NCBI GenBank assembly: GCA_032768795.1
Contig: CP136497.1
Coordinates: 808,501-872,500, forward strand
Reading direction: 5' to 3'
DNA: 64,000 nt
Source: Tremella fuciformis
Lineage: Eukaryota > Basidiomycota > Tremellomycetes > Tremellales > Tremellaceae
Made by a program: the position numbers and the translations under genes. Below, piece by piece: positions 1 through 10,851 of this stretch; positions within the stretch are counted from its first letter, which is position 1, and every line of letters starts with the position of its first letter. The notes under the pieces were generated by a model. The model was not told the DNA's origin. It saw only the letters and a list, made by a program, of their open reading frames with translations, and ran no database searches.

Positions 1-2055
1 GAAGCCGAGACTGACCTGGCAGCGTCCAAGAAGCAATCTTCGGGCACCCGTGTGTCAGAGTCAATGATGAGGATGATCTCGCCGATGCGGATGTTCCCAG
101 CAGCCCAAGCGATACCTTCGGACTCCTCTATCGCCTTGGCGAGGGCTTCGTCGTAGATCTCGTGCTCGTCTTCGTCTGTCCACTGCCACTTGGCCAGAGC
201 ATCTGGATCGTCTGTAGGCGGCTCCGGTCGAAGCTCATCCATGATCTCCTCGACACGTAGTGAGAGCCGGTTCCCAAAGTTCATGTTGGACGCCTGAACA
301 TCAGGGCCCTCTCCTCGCAACCTCGTGAAGACTCACCTTCTTGAAACGGCCCTTGCGGATGTACCCATCCGCGCCGTGCTTTGGCCTGGCTGTCCAGCCG
401 ATGTTGTTCCGGTCATAGTACGCCTTTCGGATCTCCTGCTCCTCGACATCCCAGATTTGCATGCCGTCGTCGAAGACGAATATGTTGACCGAGCCACCTT
501 GACGCTCGTACCTGCATGATCAGCAACGCCGATGAGCGCCGCGATTCTGACGTACGTAGTGATGGCCTTTTTGAGCGATTCCACGGTCGGGATGATCACA
601 CCCTCCAGACCCTCCTTGTACACAGGCATCTGGATCGTGATGTGCGGCAGTCTGCCAGTCATCCTCTCCGGGTTCTTGCCAGAGTAGTAGGACGAGTTTT
701 GGTGACAATGGGCAACAGGACCGAAGGCTTGCCACAAGTTACCGCAGACACAGATGGAGAAGAACTAGGCGTCAGCGAGGCGGGCTGTGGCTATCGCGGA
801 GGGACTAACGATGGACAGCAGGTAACCGAACGGTGAGGTCGCCATGAGCGCCAGACGGGTCCAGCTGCCATCTAGCAGGGACTCCTTGATCAAATTGCCT
901 GCAAGTAAGCCACTGCTTGTCATCGAGTTGCAGACTTACGCAAGCCGGAGCCGATGAATAGGAAAGTCAATATCATGGCGAGACCAGAGATGAGCGGAGC
1001 GTAAAGCATCACTGGACGGAGATCCCTCCTCTCCCACTCCAGCTCCTCGGCGCCCATGGCAGCTTCCTCCTTGTCGAGGTCCGGTGCTGCATCGCGATCG
1101 AGCCTCTTCTCCAAATTGACATCCTGATCCACCCAGCCTTCCTCTTCCTCCTCGTCCACCTTTTCCTCCTCCTCGAGTGCAGCCAGCTCCTGATGCCGCC
1201 CCGACCACACATATGAGATCATGCGCTGCTCGAGAGCCTCGGCGGAAGGAATGAGCGTCTCCACTTCGTCCGCCCATACGACCAGGCATGCCTCCTGCCG
1301 ACAAAAGGCGGCAAACTGATGTTTACGTGCACCGGCGAGATGGGACAGCTCGTCCAGGATCTGGATGCGGGTGTTGACGTCGAGAGTGATCTCGATGGCG
1401 TCGTCCGGGCACCGCGACATGATAGCCTGGACGACCTTGGAGGTGATCTTTATGGCCACCTCAGGATTCAACGTCCCTATGGCCGAATCCCACTCCTTGA
1501 CTCGTCGGGCCATCTCTCGCGCCCCTCTTCGCCCTGCCTTGGGCTGGGGGTACGTGCGCAACACCCGCTTCTTGATCCTGAGACTCAGCAGGTTGCTGCA
1601 TAGGGAAGGCGAACGTACCGGATGGAGACCAGGCCATCAAAGCGCGCATCTCTGAACCACCCAGAGCGCTCCCCGACATTCCAAAGGTGCCGCACCATCA
1701 TGTCATACCGGTCTCTCGGCAGACCATCCTCGCCAAACTCAGAATCAGAGTCGCTGACGCTGGCATCCGAGGTCGAGTCGAAGCTCCCCCGACTGCTCTC
1801 GCCGCCGGACCCCGACCCTTGCGAGCCAGAGTCCTGTGTCGAGGCCGACTTGACTGAATCGGTATCCGAGAGCTCCCAGGAGGCCCGGGACTTGACGTCC
1901 TCCTCTTCCTCTTGCTCTTCCACCTCTTTGAAGCTCTTCCGGGAGAACGTCTCGGTCGCCCGACGGGGCACGTGTCTGGCAGGGGTGCCGCTAGCGTTGG
2001 GCACGCTGGGGAGGATGGAGCCCGCGGCGGTCGATAATCTGCGAAGGAAGGACAT
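1..2055 (-). CDS. Family 2 glycosyltransferase, copy A (partial, 3' end outside window)
   Basis: Membrane-bound processive-type GT2, related to chitin/cellulose synthases and the fungal GT2 proteins needed for surface hyphal growth. The sugar donor cannot be told from sequence. The ATG at 2055 opens a short Ser/Glu-rich N-terminus. An intron (1578-1618) follows, then a conserved cytosolic block (NPEVAIKI, TRIQILDE, VVWADEVE), a TM segment (PLISGLAMILTFLF), MPVYKE, and finally IIDSDTRVPED, the metal/UDP-sugar DxD region. Further introns lie at 899-939, about 754-810, about 508-551 and about 293-335; a donor at the window edge suggests another. The C-terminal SED and RWQK motifs and the TM bundle would lie beyond position 1. 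The gene is a clear paralogue of the copy starting at 3317, to which it stands head to head. It keeps one intron at the same position and phase (GL|R) but has additional introns that copy B lacks. Confidence 0.85.
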
Positions 2056-3316
2056 GTCGGATAGGAGAGCTGGCGGGAGCTGGTCCTACCAAGAGAAGGT
2101 CTGGGTAAACGAGTGTGTCGTCGGCGTCGGGATGTCGAGGTCGGTCTAGACGATCATCAGCGCTCTTGCTCCCCAGTGCCAAGCGCCGCAATATTAGCGA
2201 TTGTGGTGTCGATGTCGGGCTAGTCTTTAGCTCGCGCTTGTGTTCTTGCTTTCACTGCGAGTCGTCGACATCATCCCTTGCGTGTCTCGATGATTAAGGA
2301 ACTCGCATCAGCTGTCTATCACGCCCTAGCCGGCGCGGTCTGCCGCTGCAGCACACGGTCAGTCAGACGGCCATCTCGCCTCTCCTCTGGACCTGGTCCG
2401 CTGGGCCAGGCTAGCCGACAATGACGAATCTGGATAGCATAGGAGGCGTCTCGTCTCTGATCGGGCCCTGCGGCACCGGCTGGCTGACCCTGCACGACGA
2501 TCGTCGCGGAACAATGTCAAATGCTTGACTCTCTCTGCACGACTGAAGGCGGGGCATCGATAGCAGGACGACCGACATGACAGTTCCAGGGCCGCCCGCC
2601 AAAAAAGTGAGACAGAGATGGCTCGATTTTTTCCAAATGAAAGGCCGGTCGAGCCTAATGGACGGACGAAAGACCACCTCTCTGGCTCATCGTCTCCAAT
2701 TACGCATCGGGTAATCATGCACTCTCTCAGAGCTCGCAGCCGTCTCGCAGAACAAGATCGTCCCAGGGCCGCCATTGTCAGATCCTAACAAACTGTGTCA
2801 GCCACCTGATCTTCCTTCGTCTCGTCCCATTGACCTTCGTCAAGATGAGAGGCGGCGCGCAGCTAGCGTCGTGCGTCGGAGGATCAGGGGAGCAGAGGCA
2901 CAGCGACGACCCCGAAACCCAGCCAATCGGCCGGGGAGACAGACGTGCTAATGCCGCCAGCTCGATGCGGCTTGGGACCTCGCATGCAGCGCGCCTGCCT
3001 CCGGGTCACATGCGATCGGCAGAGATTCCTTGGGCTGACTGACGTCTGGCGTGTCGCTGTTGGCGGACTCACTCATGTTCACATGTTGGTATTTTGAGCA
3101 CTACCCAAGCAGGCAGTAGGACTCGACGGGCATGACATCGACAACAACGGGATAGACGGCCTCGAGCTTCACGAGCGCTCTCAACGGCAAGGCCAAGGCC
3201 GACCCACACGACGAGCAGCGCAGCGGTAGCCTTGAACGTGCGTCGTCCTCCCCGGCGAGAGTGAGATACTGTGCTTATTGCCAGCGACTCACAGTTGCTC
3301 CAGCGGAATAGACAAG
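2056..3316. promoter_or_regulatory. Shared divergent region between the two GT2 genes
   Basis: A 1.26-kb gene-free region separates the start codons of the two glycosyltransferase paralogues, so it must carry both promoters and both 5' UTRs. No convincing gene, tRNA or repeat was seen. It is longer than most intergenic regions here, which would suit extended regulation. That is inference. Confidence 0.5.
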
Positions 3317-6300
3317 ATGGGCGTGTTCTCCCGCAAGCCCAAGCCGGCTTTCGAACCCCCCGAGCTCCCCATGGCCAACGTGCCGGACCACCGGCGAGCG
3401 TCCCAGGCCGCACCCAACGCCCGCAGGCCGTCCATGTTCCCCACCATCTTCCGAACGGGGTCCATGGTCCCGCCCGAAATGGACCCAACGACAGGGCTGC
3501 CCGCGTTCCAAGGTGTCCAGCAGTCCACCTTCCTCGGCCGCAAGATGTCCTCGGCGGTCGTTCCCGCCTACGCTAGGAACAAGAGCCTGGCCATTGCAAA
3601 TAAGGACAAGAACCCAGAACACCTGCGCATGGGCGAGACGGACGGCCAGCCACACGAGAACATCAGCGACGCATTCTATCGCGCCAAGCTCACACTCGAC
3701 CAGCCGAGCGACGACGAGGCAGAAGAAGAGGAAGATGCTGAGCGACAAGAGTTTTACGAACGGGGTGTATTGCCCATTACGAGGCGCAGCACGGCTGCCG
3801 TCTCTAATCGCTCGGCCTTGTCGGCGAAGCTAGGTTGGGACGTAGGACCGCCGAAGGGCAAGGCGAGGAAGGGGAAGACAAAGGCACAAATCAAGACGAT
3901 CAAGTCCAAGCGGAAGCGGCATCGCAGCAAGCGCGTCATGCGGGAGCTGGATCAAGACCTTGACACGTTCAACACGTACGCGCAGAACGGCCTCACCCCA
4001 CTCAACCACTCGACAGTCACATCTGTCGTCCCATCCCGCAACCCCTCCGTCATCTCCTTGCCCCTGTCCATCGACCAGCACACTCCTCTTGCCGCCCACT
4101 TTGGAGAGACCTACCTGCCAGAAGACAGACTACGTGCAGTCCCTGTCGGAGATGGGTTTGACGCATTGGATGTCATGGCGGATCACATCTTCCGTATTGG
4201 CGTGCAGAAGAAGAAATGGTTCAAAGCTCCTAGACTGGGTGCTAAGCGGGACGACATTGCTACTGGCGTGACCATTCGCGCCAAGACCGGTCTCTACCGC
4301 ACCTTTCCTGTCAACTACGACGCTCTGGACGATTTCGAGGAGGCGGTCTGCAGACTCAATCCCGAAGTCGCCATCAAGATCAAGTCCTCCATCGCCACGA
4401 ATGTCATTCGCACCTACATTGATCCGTTCCCATCGGCGACCGAGCTCATCATCGACACCGATACTCGAATCCAGATACTTGACGAGATACCCCATCTTGC
4501 CCGAGCGAGGAAACACCAATATGCGGCTTTCATCCGGTCCGAAGGTGTATTGGTAGTCTGGGCGGATCATGTCGAGAGCGTCATACCCGCTGCCGAGGCA
4601 CTAGAGGAGGCTCTCATCCAGTTCATATGGCGCGGTGAAGAGGAGAACAAGAGGATCAACGCGGCGATGATCGCCGAGGAGGAGGAGAAAGAGGCGGCGG
4701 ACGCTGGCTCCATCAAGGAGGAAGATCTGGATCCAGAGGATGTTGAACTTCGAAAGCTCAAGAGGTCATGGCGAGACCGTCCTACGATGTTGTATGCGCC
4801 AATGTCGGATGGGTTATCGATCATTGTCACCATGACGATCATCGCACTCGGTCTACGTGAGTGACTAAATTGTTCAATGAGAGCAACACTCACGACGTCA
4901 GGAACTTTGGTCAAGGAGTACAAACTTGACGGCGGAGCGCTTCGTTTCGTCCTCTTCATCTTCGCCCCTGCTCTTTTCTGCGTCGCGTCCTTTGCCTGCA
5001 TGTGTCTCGTTGGCTCCATCGTGCGATCCTCATCTGGGAGGGAGGATCTAGGCTGACAGGCCAGATGCAAACGTTCGGCCCTATTCGACAGGTGACCCAA
5101 AAGTCCAAATACTTCTCTGGGATAGCGCCGAAGCGTACCATGGGCGAGCTTGCTCATGTCACTGTCCAGATGCCCGTGTACAAAGAGTCGCTGGAGGAGG
5201 TGATCATGCCGACGGTCGAGTCGCTCAAGAAGGCGATCACTACATACGAACGGCAAGGTGGCTCGGTCTCGCTGCTGGTGTGCGACGATGGTTTGCAGCT
5301 CCTCTCCAAAGAGGAGGCAGATCAGCGTCGCGCCTTCTACTTTGACAACAACATCGCGTATGTCGCCCGCCCCGGCCACAATGTCGACGGCTTCATCCGG
5401 AAGGGCCGTTTCAAGAAGGCTGGCAATATGAACTTTGCCAACGCCCTGAGTCTGCGCGTAGAAGAGATCATGGACGACCTGCGGCCAGGCGTACAGGCTC
5501 AGCTTGATCCGGATCACTTTTGGTCAGACAACGATGAGAATCAGGTGTACGACCAGGCCCTGCAGCAAGCCTTGGAGGAGAAAAAGGGCAAAGCGTGGGC
5601 GGCAGGCAATATACGGATTGGGCCCATCATCCTCATCATCGACTCTGATACGCGTGTGCCCGAAGACTGTTTCGCGGATGCCGTGTCCGAAATGGCGGAG
5701 AGTCCCGAGGTCGCCATCATCCAGCATATGTCGGGTGTCATGCAGGTCGCCAACCACTTTTTCGAGAACGGAGTCGCCCACTTCACCCGCGGTATACAGC
5801 ACGCCATTTCGTATGTCTGCGCCAGTGGAGAAGGTGAATCGTCTCACATTGTATGAAACCGTCACTGACATCAGTCGCCCCTTTTGTGGGTCACAACGCG
5901 TTCCTACGATGGTCTGCACTGCAAGAATGCATGTTCGAGGACCCGGACGACGGCGTGCGGAAAATCTGGTCAGAGGACCACGTCTCGGAAGACTTCCAAA
6001 TCGCCGTGACCCTGCAGATCAAAGGCTATATCGTTCGCTGGGCCACCTATAGCCAGGGTGACTTTGAAGAGGGTGTCTCTCTAACATGTGACGACGAGCT
6101 CAACCGATGGCAAAAGTACGCTTTTGGCTGCTCGTGCGTATCTTCGGAGTTTGTGGAGGATGAGTGATGTTGACGCTTAGCGAGCTCATCTTCCACCCGA
6201 TCAAGCAGACATTCCGGAAGGGTCCCATCACTCCGCTCTTCCGGCGCTTCCTCTGGTCGAGCATCCCTATTCACTCCAAGTTTACCATCTGTGGCTATAT

Positions 6301-7050
6301 GTTCTCGTACTATGCCATCTCTTGCGCGTGGGTACTGTCGGTCATGAACTACTTTTTGGTGGGGTTCGATATCCCGCTCGATAGCTACTGTCAGTCACCA
6401 CTGGACTCCGCGTCATCTTACAAGCTGACAGTCAGACCTGCCCTCGTGGCAAGTGACCATCGTCTGCATAATTCTCTTTGTTGGAATCTGCAATGTCGCG
6501 TTCATCACTCTGCGATACCGCCTCAAGCTGCCCGACTGCTCGCGTGATGCCGTCAATCAGATCAAGTGGATCCGTGCGTGATTCGTTACGTTACGTCTGC
6601 ATGAGGCGCTGACGGTTTCCAGCGTTCTTCTCTATCTTCTTCACGGGCATGTCGCTGCCTATGTCCGCAGCACTCATCAGCCATGTCGTCGGATACAACA
6701 TGACGTGGTCCACCACGATCAAGACGGTTGAGAAGAGTAACTTCTTCCTCCAGCTGCCCATTATCTGGAAACGCTTCTACCCCCAGCTCATCTTTTTCGG
6801 CCTCATGGTGGTACGTCGCCCCGTCCCCTCCGTCTCCACAAGTCTCACATCCAGGTCGCGATGATCATTACGTCGTCGTCTCTCATGCCGTCGGGCTATA
6901 GAGTGCACAACATCGAGGTCTGGGTCCCGATGGGTCTCATCACGGCCTCGCATCTCCTATGGCCCTTCGCGCTGAATCCGTGGTTCTTGTCTTTCTCCGT
7001 GCGTCTCGCTCTCGACACTCTGCAACACCTTGCTGACTACCCAGTTCTGA
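3317..7050 (+). CDS. Family 2 glycosyltransferase, copy B (complete)
   Basis: Polytopic processive-type GT2 predicted to polymerise a cell-surface polysaccharide at the plasma membrane. Hand splicing gives about 1123 residues from nine exons: 3317-4856, 4902-5020, 5065-5833, 5875-6133, 6181-6389, 6436-6573, 6623-6810, 6855-6998 and 7045-7050. A basic, probably cytosolic N-terminus of about 500 residues precedes two TM segments (near 500-550). The catalytic domain follows: MPVYKES (about 588), CDDG, the IIDSDTRVPED metal site (about 745), SEDF, and the RWQKYAFG motif equivalent to QxxRW. Several TM helices form the C-terminus. The first in-frame ATG after an upstream stop is at 3317. The last exon is only six bases (Phe plus stop), so the exact C-terminus is less certain. 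Known relatives include Zymoseptoria/Fusarium GT2. The product is unassigned. Confidence 0.88.
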
Positions 7051-7812
7051 TCTTGTTCGAAGTCCGCACATACAGGTAATATCGCAGGGACACTTCAGCA
7101 CCGCCAGTTGTATCAAATCACAGCATTCGCATTCATGCATGAGCCCATTTCCGAGAGCATAACGGAGCCACTGCTCCACCGCGTGTCATACCAGACGGAA
7201 CGGAGCTAGCAGCAAATGCAGCCCTGAAAGGTGTGTCGAGGACCTGTCACGGGAATCTCGAGTCAGCTTTAAGGTATGGCCGCTCGCAGGGACAAAATGC
7301 TTCCTAGTTGGAACAAAAACGGCCTCGTAAAAAAAATTCACTACAACAAAAACGCATCTTGAAACAAAAACGTATTTCAAAACAAAAACGGTTTTGCTCA
7401 TGCTTGCGCATAATGGCATGACGTATAAATCCCACGGTAACAAGGATAAATCTAGGGTTAAATCCGCACAAAAGGCAAAATCCAACGTTAAGGGGTCAAT
7501 CATGCCCGTTAACCTTCACGACTCGTATTGTTCTTCTTCGGGGGATGTGCGGGGGATTCGTCCGGGCTCGTCGCACGGACGAAACGACTCCCCCTTCCAT
7601 GCACGATTGTCCCCATCTAGGTCTTGCACACAAGCGATCTAGCCATCGTACCAGTGTAGGCCGCCTTCGCAACTGGTCTGCAGCCTTGACGCGGCCGATC
7701 CCTCCAGTCCTCATCTCGACTCGAAGCAGACATGTCTCTCGCCCGATCATCTGATGTGCATGACGATACAGTGTTGCCATTGTATAAGATCCAAGTCGTC
7801 CGAAACATCCCG
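7051..7812. other. Convergent intergenic region, AT-rich patch
   Basis: The 762 bases lie between the stop of the GT2 gene and the stop of TSR1, so they hold two 3' UTRs. The middle (about 7290-7500) is A-rich compared with the GC-rich surroundings and contains the short repeats listed separately. No credible coding sequence was found. Confidence 0.5.
7312..7398. repeat. Short direct repeats of AACAAAAACG, 18-nt period
   Basis: The 10-mer AACAAAAACG occurs exactly at 7312, 7345, 7363 and 7381. The last three copies are spaced 18 nt apart, forming a small degenerate tandem array in an A-rich patch downstream of the GT2 gene. The function is unknown. It could be a mobile-element remnant or simple-sequence drift. 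Confidence 0.6.
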
Positions 7813-10528
7813 CTAATCCAGATCCATCTCACGAGCAGACTCGCTCGACCGCTGCTGGCTTGGCTTGAACTCTTCAGACCACTGGAGCTTTAGCACTAGC
7901 CCGACCGCCTGCTGAGAAGTCTCACCTTCGGGAACTGGCGCTTGTACAGGTTCATACAGACCGTGTCCATCTGCTGTATCTGCCCATCAAAGTGCGCCTT
8001 GAAGTATCCGTGCGTGCCGAGCGGTTCCTGGATATGGCCCACCCGGCCAAATTTGGTGTGCAGCTCGATCGACTTAAACCAGTCGATATCGTCACGATCA
8101 AAGAACATGTATCGGATCGTCGCGGTCTTCTTGTGGACCTTGAACGGGTGACCTGTGAGGATGATGCGTTTGGCGATGATCCGCGTAGGATCGGGCGACA
8201 TGAATGTCCCCATCGCTACGAGCTCGGGGCGGGCAGGCCCTGCGGGGGAGGTCTCGTCGCTCACCACCGAGGCGTCCCTCAGCAGCAGACATGCCGCCTT
8301 GCCGAAACATGTAGGTCCAAACGTCGTGGCGACGGTCGCGGCGCCTGGCCGGAGGAACTTTTCCGACTTGTGCACGTTGTTTGCTCCCTTCCCGCCGCCC
8401 CGTACGTGTTGCGAGTATAGGGGGCGGATAACATACCGCCTGGGTCCGACACAAAGGATGAGCGGATCCTTGGCCTTGACCGGCTCGGTGTACTCGGTGT
8501 TGCGCTGTACCACGAAATGCAGGACAGACTGCTTGTGCTCGTGTTGCAGCAGACCGTGAAGGATGAAAGGGAGACGCTGGTTGATGGACTCGAACAGGGA
8601 GCGCGGGATATCTTTGAGGATGACTGTGACCCGTGTGCCGGGCTTTACGCCCTCTTCTCGACTCTCGCGCTCGACTCGCTTCTTCGTTGCTGCATAATTT
8701 TCGAACTGGAAGATGCGTCCGTAGTCCACTGGCAGGTTTTCATATGGGTCCCAAGGACTCGTGCGGAAACTCTTCAAGCCACGATATCGTTGGAACCGTG
8801 TTCGAGCTTCGACATGCCGAGGGGTGTCAATCTCATCAGGGAACATCATGTCCTCTTCTGCGGCTTTCTCGCGTTGCTTCAGGTATTCGGCATACCTGTT
8901 GGTCAGCAGGATTCATGTCTTGATTGGCGGACTGACTCTTGCTCTTCCTGCTCAGGATCCAGATCTCTGTATGCGTCTCCTCTTCTCGAGTCCAGCTCGA
9001 TCTCCTCGGTCTCCTCATCTTCACCAATGAGGCCCCCAGATGCAGCATCATCCCCGTCGAGTTCCCCATCCTCCTCCATATCGTCGTCGTCCTCATCATC
9101 GTCATCGTCGTCATCGTCGTCATCGTCTTCGTCTTCGTCATCAAATATCCAGGCGGCCTGATATGCACTAGTCCCTTTCGGCACCCGCTTGGTGCGCTTC
9201 TCCCCGTTGACCAAGGCAGGCGCACTTGACATGTCATCCTCGGTTGGCCAGGTCTGCTCGTTTGCCATTAGATCGGGTGTATTTGTCGCGGTCAAATCGT
9301 CGGCGTCCTCGCCGGGAGTTGATAAGGTGGCTTTTGCTTCTTCGACGGCCATCATAGCCGCACGCTGATGTGGCTTTGCGTCGAGAGTAAGACTGGAAGG
9401 TCCAGCGGCGCAGATCTGGTCCCGTCAGCGACATAGCTCACGCGTGCCTGCGAGACACTGACCGATTCCACTTGGAAGTCTCCACGACCGGGGATGTGTA
9501 CGAGCCGATCCGCCGACAAGCGTCCACCTCGCACTGTTCCAGTCACCTCCAAGCGGCCTACATCGTCCGACACCGAAGGCGTGAAGCGCACGGCGTTGCT
9601 GCCTTCCGCGACGATGTATGCGCGGTCGCCTTCAGAGCGAGTGGTTCTAGGTGCCGCTTCGCACAAGGCTCGAGCGAGGAGCGCAGACTCAGCGCCCGTG
9701 TCTGCCGAATGGATCTTCTCCACCGCGGGGAAGAAGTAGCGTGTGAAGGACAGTAGGGATTTGTGGATGAGGTTTTTCGTGGAGGGTTGTATGGGATCGT
9801 CTTCCGGCGCCTGTTGTCAGCTGAGCCGCAGCGCAATGTACTGGGGCTGTACCTGTACACACGACACCACCTCTACACCTCCCGCCTGTCCCTGGAGACA
9901 CCGCAGAACCCCCTCGCCGTCCAGCTGCACCTCGTCTTTCGAGCTCAACAGCAAAACGACATAATCGCTGACGAGGGCGGCGTCCAAGCTTGCATACACG
10001 TCAAGAGCCGGAAGAAGATTGATCTGAAGGGTTGTCTTGAATCGCGGCGCTCGCAAAAGGTATGTCCCGGCGTCCCCGGCGGAGCGCAAGTGATCGAGAG
10101 TCTCCTCGACTTTCCCCTCGGACAACCCTAAGCTTGGCAAGAGGTTCCGCAGCCATCGTGCAGGCGATACCGAGGGAGATGGGAGGAGGGGGACGACCGA
10201 GACGATACGAGGTGCGCCAGAGCCGGATGAAGAGGTCGAGAAAAACTTGACGTCCTCGTTCACCGATTTAGCCTTGAGCGCGCGTTTCTGCGCCTGGGCA
10301 TTCAGTCGGGCGAGCTTGGTCTGCCCGCCAAGCTGAGAGGGTTTCGAGGATGACTTGGAGGGTGCATCGGTCTTTCCTTTGGCGGCCGCTTTGAGAGAGC
10401 CCTTCGAGGAGTGTTTGGATTTGTAAGGCTTGTTGGACTGCTCATGAGCATCCTGAACCTCTGCTTCTCTCAGAAGGGGCACACACCTGCTTGAGTGTCG
10501 CCCGGTGATGATGCTCGGCGGGTGCCAT
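7813..10528 (-). CDS. TSR1: Ribosome biogenesis protein TSR1
   Basis: TSR1 is a GTPase-like but catalytically dead factor needed for late 40S maturation, acting on pre-40S particles in nucleus and cytoplasm. The ATG at 10528 (AAAAATGG context) starts a basic tail containing KPYKSKHSSKG and RLNAQ, typical of the family; a first intron follows codon 14. Later blocks fit TSR1: LLSFTRYFFP, YIVAEG, a long Asp/Glu tract (about 9060-9150), FPDEIDTP, RYRGLKSFRTSPWDP, GPRRYVIRPLYS, FGKAACLLLRD and a C-terminal MNLYKRQFPK. Five introns were inferred, including one near 9360-9435 whose acceptor is ambiguous by a few codons, and a last one at 7888-7925 before the terminal exon ending at 7813. A TCACGTGA palindrome lies about 155 nt upstream. 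Confidence 0.92.
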
Positions 10529-10851
10529 TTTTGGTCCAGCAAGCTGAAGTCGCTCGTGATCGCCAGACCGCAATTTCTGGTCGGCTTATTCTGCTGTCCA
10601 CAGCGGTAAATGGGAGATTGAGATGAGAGAGTGCTAACACTGGTCGGTTCATCAACTTTTTGTGGACAGCTTAGACTGTCATCACGTGACAGGTCCAGGG
10701 TGGCGAACTCGCCTTCTTGGCTTCATATGCTGACGCCCTGATCCTCTGATAATGCATGCAAGTTGAGCTGTGATGATGGTGATGATGCTGTCTGGTGGCA
10801 ATGCTAAAGTGTCTACAAGCATACAACATGGAGATTGCAGGGACCCAAGAA
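10529..10851. promoter_or_regulatory. RPO41 3' flank / TSR1 promoter region
   Basis: 323 bases between two minus-strand genes. They contain the palindrome TCACGTGA at 10682-10689. Nothing else was recognised. Confidence 0.5.
10682..10689. promoter_or_regulatory. TCACGTGA palindrome upstream of TSR1
   Basis: A perfect 8-bp E-box-type palindrome, about 155 nt upstream of the TSR1 start codon. Such sites bind bHLH factors of the Cbf1/Pho4 class in fungi. Use here is inference. Confidence 0.45.

Noticed and set aside
7451..7466. Telomere-like CTAGGGTTAAATCC
   Set aside because: A single, non-tandem occurrence; interstitial telomere arrays would show several repeats.
9060..9150. Trinucleotide (GAT/GAC/GAA) microsatellite as a separate repeat locus
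   Set aside because: It encodes the acidic tract of TSR1 in frame; acidic stretches are normal in this family.
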